A stretch of 64,000 nucleotides of DNA from Cacajao melanocephalus (Eukaryota > Chordata > Mammalia > Primates > Pitheciidae), in NCBI GenBank assembly GCA_963573385.1, contig CAUYLG010065517.1:183951-247950 (forward strand). Reading direction: 5' to 3'. Shown here piece after piece: positions 57,561 through 64,000 of this stretch. Position 1 is the stretch's first letter, and each line of letters begins with the position of its first letter. The notes under the pieces were generated by a model. It saw nothing but the letters and a program-made list of their open reading frames with translations, did no database searches and was not told the origin of the DNA. The position numbers and the translations under genes are program-made.

Positions 57561-59811
57561 AAAAAATAATGCACTGGTGAGGATTAATAAGCAGAAGATG
57601 CAGCTAAAAACACCGTCTTCCTCCCTCCTCACCCACCTCATCTTCCTCTGCCCCATTACCATGCAAAGCCTGCATTCTGGGTTCACTTTTGCTGTTCTGG
57701 GCTTCCCTGGGTAATGGGACTCTGCGTGTACAACCTCCATCCCTAGAGGAATGCTGGGCTCAGCTACTCAGAGAAGCATCCTTATCTGGCATCCATTTCT
57801 AGAAACACCTTCCCTTTAAATAACATGGGCAATTCAATTGTTTAGAGCACAAGGGTTTGCAGAGAACAAACATCACGTTGTTCACATTTGAGCTGGAAAG
57901 ATTACTAAATGATTCCTGTTTTTCACTCTGATTGTTAACCCCTTGATAAGTCAGCCTATTTTTATTAACAGAATCACTGGGTTCCTCCTGCTACATGATA
58001 TTCAACTGAATTAACAGAGATTGGAGGCAAAGATTGGATGCAAGGGGAAACTGGACTCACAACAAGTTTCTATTAACAGACTAATTAAAGCGGGTTTTGA
58101 TGGTTTTAGGAAATGCAGTCTCATCTGGGTGTGCAAACAAGGGCTCTGGGTCGGGGAAAACTAATAATAGCTGTTTGGCAGCACTTTGCAGCAGAGCCTT
58201 GACACACGAGGCTGCTGGTAGCTTGCATTGTTCAGCCCTCAGGAAAATATTTTTGTTTTGAAACTTACTAAACTGTTTTTGATCTGTGGGGTGATGTTAA
58301 TAGAAATAGGTTCTTTTTTTCTCCCTTAATCTTTCAAAGTTTGCCAAACTAATGGAAAATCCTGGGATACCAAACAGCAAAACATCATCGCCACCCTCCT
58401 GCCAAAGGTTATAAAAAGACTGTTCTGCTGATTGGAATGCTCATCTGGGATAAGGTTATGACCTTAATGTGCCTTGAACAGGCCAACTCATAATCAGGCC
58501 CTATATAGATTCTTAGGGATGTTAAGAAAAAGTATTTAAAATGTGGAAATAAGGTACCAAAGTGGGTGGCACGGGTTTTATTACAATACTGGGGCCATGT
58601 TTACTAAGACCAGGTAAGGATGATTTAATTATCTAGGGGCATGCACCTGTGTTTGTCCTGCCACTTACTATTATTTGAGGCCGGACACTGAGATTACATG
58701 ATACTTTAGAGACCTTGTCTAGGAGAAATGCGTATCATTTCTGTCCTGTAGGAAAATAAGACCAAATATTCCAGTTTTATTGCCCTGCAGGACATTAATC
58801 AACCAGGGTTGCCTGTAAGTCAGCAAACATTTCAAGATGTCTTTTCCGCTAGACAAAAACCTGTTCTTCTATTTCTTTTGAATCAACTTTATCATCTTAC
58901 TTCTTCACTGATGAGTTGAGTGAAATATCTGGCTTGTGTTCATTCTATATTTGTATGAGTCTTTTCTTTTAACTTGCTGAAAACTACATTGACAGGAATG
59001 ACAGATAACCAAAGTGATGGCACACGACAGGCAGCAGTCATGTTCAACTTTACCTGAGCCTGAGACCCTGGAAAACAGGGACATGTAAGAAACCCCCACC
59101 CTTCTGTTCCTGGAAATGGCTTACTGCAGAGGCCTACCCTTCCCCACGCGGCTTGGATAAGATGCATGATGCCTCCTCTTTTACCCATGACACACGCAGT
59201 TGCAGACTCACCACCGTTTCCATTCTTTGAAACTAATTAACTGAATTGCTTGCCACAGCGACCAATCTGGACAAGACAGCCGCTCATCTGAATTAACCAA
59301 ACTTTGGTTAAGTTTCTCTCCTTCCCCCAGACCCACCTTCAGCCTAAGCCAGCATCAGAATGTGGACAGCCCCTCCTTGCTGTTCCCCCTAGACGTGGAA
59401 AGAACTGGCTATCAGTTTCCTGATCAATTGCCCTGCTAGGCCACCTGCCCGTCCCGCTTCCCCACACCGATTCTTTGCAGCCTTGCTTACTCTTCCCTTT
59501 CAAAGAAAACTCTTTTCTGCCTGCCTGATGTGGGAGACATTTGCAGATCTTGTTGTCTGAGTCTTCCCAATATTGATGTGATCTTCTGGGGCAGCAGCGG
59601 TCTCTTCCAATATGGTCTGTATGTCTAAGTCCTGATGTGTTCTTATCTGACCCTATTCTGACCCTGCAAAGAGAAAGGACCCAACCGGATGTGTTCACGG
59701 CAGCCTGCTCTTTCTCTCCTCCCTACCCCTCCCAGGAATCCAGACCCAGGACTACTCGACACTTGAGCTACTACCCATGTTCCTGATAAGTGCCCTAAGT
59801 GGCTTTCTGTA
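57561..59811. other. Repeat-poor, AT-rich unique DNA
   Basis: Over 2 kb I recognise no repeat and no exon. The stretch 57830-58860 is AT-rich with many TAATTA/TTAAC-type words, an MEF2-like CTATTTTTAT (57956), a TATA-like TTATAAAAAG (58410) and a CArG-like CCTATATAGA (58501). The 119-codon minus-strand frame (59339-59698) has no known domain. A regulatory element is possible but not shown. Confidence 0.45.
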
Positions 59812-59945
59812 GAACCTTGTTCCCCAAAGCGTGGTTCATGGGGAAAAACATCAAGGACGTTTGTCAGCTGTTCAGAATTCAGAATCTCAATGCCGCAGCC
59901 CAGAGTCCCAGAATTAGAATCTGCATTTTAACAAGACCTCAGGAC
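59812..59945. mobile_element. MER5-type hAT-Charlie MITE fragment
   Basis: 'aaccttgttccccaaagcgt', a CAGAATCTCAATGCCGCAGC-type block, then 'aattagaatctgcattttaa' and 'caagacctcaggacgatgcg' fit a MER5-family element. Orientation is uncertain. Confidence 0.6.
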
Positions 59946-60687
59946 GATGCGTGTGCACATTCAGGCACGTGAGGCACTGCTACAGAATGCACGGGCACAG
60001 GCCGCCCTAAATCCTTGCTCTCCAGGGGTCCTGTATCCAAGAGCAGTTTGTCCCAAATGGAAGGCCTTTCCAGCACAGCTGGTGCCTCCGCGCTGCTGTT
60101 CTCTGGGCTCCTGGTGCTTAGAGAGGCAGAGCTGAGTAGGAATACAAACATCTCATAAACCCCCTTTTATATGCTAGTAAACCTCCTAGATTAAACAGCT
60201 CGCCCTTTTGCAGGCACAATTCTCGTTTTCTTTTCATGAAAGATGGTCACTATGCTATTCTCAGACAACTTTACTTATTCTCTGCAACTTCCTTTCCTCC
60301 TTGCAGGAGAAACTTGGCTTTCCAAGGCATTATATGCATGGTCCAGTTGCTCCTCATATTGAAGTTGACACCATGGGATTTGGCAACATTGAGCTCTGGC
60401 TCTGGGCATTGCTCTTGCAGCTGAGAGTGACGCCCAGGCTCTGGCAGCCCAGACTTGTCATCCTGTAAATGAACAATCCCTGGTCCCTGGGCCTCATTTT
60501 ATTCGCTTGGCTGAGCTGCCTGTTTGCTCCCCAGCTCACTGAGCAAGAGGATTCGTGCCTGACAGCATGGAGACGCTGGAGGAAATGGCCACCCTGACTG
60601 TCCCAGCACCTCCAGGGGTAACCCAGGACCTGGGCCCCGAGCAGAACTCTGCTAAAGGGAAGCAGGGAGGCAATGGGAGAGTCCTGG
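59946..60687. other. Unique DNA, no gene recognised
   Basis: Frames of 62-94 codons (59939-60820) overlap on both strands without known domains. No repeat family is recognised before the MIR at 60688. Confidence 0.5.
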
Positions 60688-60820
60688 CCAGGTGCAGGAG
60701 CCTGATTTCAAGACCAACTCTGCCATGGGCACATTGCGTGATGCCATCAGAGCGCTCTAACCTCCGGCCTTCAGTTGTCACACCTGTAAAACGAGGAAAT
60801 GTTCTAGAGAGGTGGCTCAA
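60688..60820 (+). mobile_element. MIR SINE, sense, diverged
   Basis: 'gtgcaggagcctgatttcaa', 'gaccaactctgccatgggca', 'cattgcgtgatgccatcaga', 'ggccttcagttgtcacacct' and 'gtaaaacgaggaaatgttct' follow MIR in order. Confidence 0.65.
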
Positions 60821-60877
60821 AACCTAAATCCATCAGCCTTCCCCAAAGAACGCGGGGGACAGTGCACATGGCAAGGC

Positions 60878-61000
60878 CCCATGCTGAGAGTTTCTGATTC
60901 CATAGTTTGGACTAAAGCCTGAGAAGGTGCATCTCCAACAAGGCTTCCAGTGATGCTGACGGCCCAGGGGCCTCACTGTGGGAAGCTCTGCAGTAAATCC
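60878..61000 (+). mobile_element. MER5-type hAT-Charlie MITE fragment
   Basis: 'gctgagagtttctgattcca', 'ggactaaagcctgagaaggt', 'gcatctccaacaaggcttcc' and 'agtgatgctgacggcccagg' match the MER5A middle and right part in order. Confidence 0.78.
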
Positions 61001-61024
61001 AGGTTTTCAGCCAGTCTGCTCCGC

Positions 61025-61135
61025 AGAGGTCCTGAGACAGATGGATTCCCTAGGCCTCCCCTGAGGTTCTGACTTAAGCAGAGCAGCATTTTTCAAAAGC
61101 CCTGCCAGGTAATGGTGCTAGGGCTGAGACGCACT
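61025..61135. mobile_element. Possible further MER5-like fragment
   Basis: 'cctgaggttctgacttaagc' and 'caaaagccctgccaggtaat' resemble MER5-family words but are too diverged to be sure. Confidence 0.3.
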
Positions 61136-61294
61136 AGGGGGATGTTTCCAAGGTCCCACGCAGCTTTCACCTGCTGGGATGCCACGATTTTGAAGCAGAG
61201 TGCCTCCTGCCTGGCCAGGGCTGACAGCACACACATGGCAGAAGGTTGTCATCACACGGTGGAATTTCGCTCTTTGAAAACCTGGTAATCATGT

Positions 61295-61500
61295 GTCCCG
61301 TTTCAGCTCAAGCAGAGGGTCTCCAGAATGAGATCCTGCCCAGAAACACTCATATCCCCTAGAAACTTGGCAGAAATGCAAGCTCTCAGCCCCATTCCAG
61401 GTCTCCTGAACAATAAACTGTGCGGTGAGAATGCAAATATCTATGTCCTAAAACCTGTTTGTGATGCTTCTAATTCAGCTAGTGTTGGCGAGCCACTGAC
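61295..61500. mobile_element. MER5-type hAT-Charlie MITE
   Basis: 'cttggcagaaatgcaagctc', 'tcagccccattccaggtctc', 'gcggtgagaatgcaaatatc', 'gtgatgcttctaattcagct' and 'gcgagccactgact' follow the typical hAT-Charlie MITE order, with the GAGCCACTG terminal word near the end. Confidence 0.6.
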
Positions 61501-61889
61501 TTAAAGAAAGAGCAGTTTTTATGTGTCCCAAATCATACTGTCCTCAGAAATGCCCCCGTAGGGACCAAAGGACTCTACTCTTCTGCCCTGAAGCCCCATT
61601 GCCTGAACGGAGAGGAGGCTGCTGGGTGGGGGCCACAGAGGACTCAGAGATACCCTGGGCAGTTTCTTGCCTCCCCAGTGCATTAAGCCAAAGCTATCCA
61701 CAGAAGTTGTTGCCTGGAGAAGGTTTCATCACCAGTTTGGTGTTATTTATTAACAAAAACAAAAATGACCCTACCTATGGCTGGCAGTGCTAACAGGTGC
61801 AAGCAAGGGCATATGTACCTCGTAAGGTTCCCCGGGGGGCTCCAGGATGAGACCAAGGTGGAGACAAGGTCACCTGTGCCCCCTCAGCA
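61501..61889. other. Unique DNA, no gene recognised
   Basis: A 90-codon plus-strand frame (61521-61793) has no known domain. No repeat is recognised. Confidence 0.5.
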
Positions 61890-62062
61890 GCCCTGGGTTG
61901 AAATTCTCACTGTATGGCCTTGGAAGTTGACCTGATCTCACTAAGCCTCAGAGTCCTTTCCTGTCCCCACCCCCACACCTGCATGGGGACAGTGTCCTGC
62001 TGTTCTACTTAGCATCAAGTGCCCAGCTCTCGATGACGCTGGACACATTGGCGGTGCTCAAT
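61890..62062 (+). mobile_element. MIR SINE, sense
   Basis: 'cctgggttgaaattctcact', 'gtatggccttggaagttgac', 'ctgatctcactaagcctcag' and 'cattggcggtgctcaatgtc' follow MIR in order, with a CCCC-rich insertion in the middle. Confidence 0.78.
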
Positions 62063-62067
62063 GTCTT

Positions 62068-62210
62068 GACTTAACGGTGGTTCGAGGCAACAATAATATT
62101 ACCCCGTGGGTATTTAAAAGAACTAAATGGGAAGAGGCATGAAAATCACATAGCGTGCTGCCTAGCAAAGTGGTGATGCTTATTTATGTTGGCTATTGTT
62201 ATCAGTCTGC
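62068..62210 (+). mobile_element. MIR SINE, sense, adjacent second copy
   Basis: 'aacaataatattaccccgtg', 'ggtatttaaaagaactaaat', 'gaaaatcacatagcgtgctg' and 'ggtgatgcttatttatgttg' match the MIR 3' half. It follows the previous MIR head to tail. Confidence 0.72.
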
Positions 62211-63107
62211 ATATTTATATGTGAGATTTCCTCACATTGATTCTATATAGAGGAGGTCAGTGTTACACTAAACTTATGTCCCATTGATAAAAATCTGAAA
62301 ATCTCGTTCAAAGAAAAATGCACCCAGATTTACACTTCCACAAAAAATAACAGGAAACAGCTGTCAGCCAGGCAGTGACCCAGTGGAAGAGGCAGAGGGG
62401 ATGGACCTCTCGACTATGTGCCTTGGCCCTGGCAAGGGAAGCCCTAACCGTGGCCCTCGGATCCAGCTTTCATGCCCACTGCCCTGCACTGCACATTCTG
62501 GCTGAAATGTGTCTGAGTCTCATGCACACATGGAAACAATTCCCCTAGGGTCACTGGCTATCTTCCAGGGCTTAGGGTTTCCAAGGGGTACTGTGCCGGT
62601 GGGATTTCTCCATAAAAAGGGGATTTCCAACCTGATGAATAGTTTTAGAAAAGCTGCCAGTGTCTTGGAGTCACCTGCTCGTTCACAACGCTGCAGCTGA
62701 TGGAAGCGTTTCTATAGTGACACATCCCTGCCGTCTGCATGACCCCATGTTCCTGTCATGCCATGAAGTGCATGATTATCTCTCCTGGGGGGCTCTACCC
62801 CCAAGAAACAAACATGAAGAAGAAGTTGACCACAGCAAATCTCCTCAAAGACAGATTTTCCTAGGGCCCAGTGCCCCCAGAGCTAGCGTATTGCTGCTCT
62901 CCACTTGGGTTGGACAGTGATTTTTTAAAAAATTATCAGCACAAATAGGTTTCTAATTGGCATCAGGTAAGTAGTTACTCTAAGTGTATGTGTGAGTTGA
63001 GTTAAAATGGGGTGGGGGCCAAGAAAGGGGACAAAAGCGCAGGCTCATCTCAGCCCTATTCAGAGGGGCCCTCCCAGTCCTCCACCAGGCTCAACTCAAC
63101 TTGGAGG
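62211..63107. other. Unique DNA, no gene recognised
   Basis: Frames of 63 and 86 codons (62509-62700, 62660-62920 plus) overlap out of phase and have no known domain. No repeat family is recognised. Confidence 0.5.
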
Positions 63108-63255
63108 AAGAAAACAGGTTTCTGGGACCAGACAGATCTGCATTCAATTGTCACCTCTACCACAATGACGTAGCTGTGTGACACTGGACAAGTTAATGCG
63201 TTGCCCTCACCACGGTGTTCTCACTGTGGGAAAACCGTAATGGTTCATCATTTGT
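63108..63255 (+). mobile_element. MIR SINE, sense
   Basis: 'gtttctgggaccagacagat', 'ctgcattcaattgtcacctc', 'gacgtagctgtgtgacactg' and 'gacaagttaatgcgttgccc' follow the MIR 5' half and core in order. Confidence 0.82.
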
Positions 63256-63261
63256 AGGAAA

Positions 63262-63627
63262 CGTACAGACTGAGTGTTCATATCCCAGTGAAATTCACAT
63301 GCTGAAATGTAATCTCCAATGTGGTGGCATCAGGAGGTGGAATTCTTGGGAGATGATTAAGTCATGAAGGCAGAGCCCTCATATATGGAATTCGTGTCCT
63401 TGTGAAAGACACACCTCAGACAGCTCTCACTGTCTTTTTCTGCAGCGTGAGGAGGCAGCAAGAACACAGACTTCTGCAAATCAGGAAGCAGGAAGCAGGC
63501 CCACCAGCGATTCTGGCAGTGCTGTGACCCTGAACTGCCTAGCCTCCCAAACTATGAGAAAAAAACGTCTATTGTTTAAGCCCCCAGTCCATGGTAGATT
63601 GTTACAGCAGCCTGGACAACGACGGGA
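63262..63627 (+). mobile_element. MLT1-type (ERVL-MaLR) LTR, sense
   Basis: 'cagactgagtgttcatatcc', 'attcacatgctgaaatgtaa', 'ggtggcatcaggaggtggaa', 'gagatgattaagtcatgaag', 'ggcagagccctcatatatgg', 'ctcccaaactatgagaaaaa' and 'taagcccccagtccatggta' followed by 'gattgttacagcagcctgga' track the MLT1 LTR over nearly its whole length. No internal MaLR sequence is attached, so it is a solo LTR. Confidence 0.93.
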
Positions 63628-63901
63628 ATTAGCAGCAAGGAGTGGGAACGGTGCTGTAAGGAAAAAAAAAAGCGTGAAATACACAAGTAGCTTTGGAAGT
63701 GGGCAGCAGAGTCTGGAAGAGCTTTGAGGTACATGCTGGCAGCCAAGGCTTAAGGAAGTGAAGGGGGTTTTAAAGGAGATTATAGTAAGCATTCAGAAAG
63801 AAAACAAGAGATCGGCAGGAAAAGCTTCAATTTCCTTAGAGAACACCTGAGTAATTCTGAGTAGAATGTTGATGTAAATACGTGTGATAAAGGCCACTCT
63901 A

Positions 63902-64000
63902 GGCTGGGCGCGGTGGCTCAAGCCTGTAATCCCAGCACTTTGGGAGACCGAGACGTGCGGATCACAAGGTCAAGAGATCGAGACCATCCTGGCCAACATG
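63902..64000 (+). mobile_element. Alu SINE (Y-like), cut by the window end
   Basis: It starts 'ggctgggcgcggtggctcaa', includes 'agatcgagaccatcctgg', and is interrupted at base 99 by the end of the window. The remainder must lie to the right. Confidence 0.96.

Noticed and set aside
58401..58440. A gene promoter at the TATA-like word
   Set aside because: There is no CpG island, no downstream exon and no open frame of note. AT-rich DNA produces such words by chance.

Overview
The window is primate, almost certainly human, nuclear DNA. It carries Alu SINEs of several ages: an old J-like copy, S-like copies, and Y-like copies with the 'agatcgagaccatcctgg' diagnostic stretch. Around them lie mammalian fossils: MIR, L2, old L1/HAL1-type LINEs, MLT1/MaLR LTRs, ERV LTRs and MER5-type hAT MITEs. 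Codon-rich bacterial-style genes, operons, ribosome binding sites and phage features are absent. Repeat family names come from remembered consensus sequences, not from a search, and most edges are good to about 10-30 bases.

I recognise no protein-coding exon, tRNA, rRNA, snRNA or processed pseudogene. The open frames are short and fall into four groups: LINE ORF2 debris, frames inside simple repeats, frames across LTR or Alu copies, and chance frames in unique DNA. The one long frame outside simple repeats runs 41218-42300. It has a first in-frame ATG at 41581 (239 codons), resembles no family I know, and ends inside a MIR. The DNA therefore looks intergenic, or like one or more long introns.

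Layout. 0-8.4 kb: mostly unique DNA with an old Alu (2.27 kb) and a 1.85 kb L1 3' end (4.79-6.64 kb). 8.4-24 kb: an LTR-like copy, antisense L1M debris, L2, GT- and GA-rich simple repeats, MER5, and two antisense MaLR-type LTRs. 24.5-25.5 kb: a compact composite of Alu fragment, (AAAG)n/(GGAA)n tract, antisense LTR and second GA tract. 25.5-36 kb: repeat-poor unique DNA with MIR, L2, MER5, one antisense Alu and a 74 bp near-perfect hairpin at 35.4 kb. 36-44 kb: two Alus with recognisable target-site duplications, L1M debris holding a (TA)21 tract, MIR/L2, a strong CTCF-like motif, a solo LTR and an antisense MLT1. 44.6-46.5 kb: a 1.9 kb GT-rich minisatellite with a variable unit of about 47 bp. 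46.5-64 kb: unique DNA with LINE pieces, a second copy of the 8.4 kb LTR-like element, an AT-rich repeat-poor stretch (57.6-59.8 kb), a dense cluster of MER5/MIR/MLT1 fossils, and an Alu cut by the window end.

No genes can be said to work together here. The points most worth following up are the 35.4 kb hairpin, the minisatellite and its internal block duplication, the CTCF-like site at 42.55 kb, an exact 23 bp direct repeat 2 kb apart at 48.9 and 50.9 kb, the long frame at 41.2-42.3 kb, and the LTR flanked by purine tracts at 24.6-25.5 kb.
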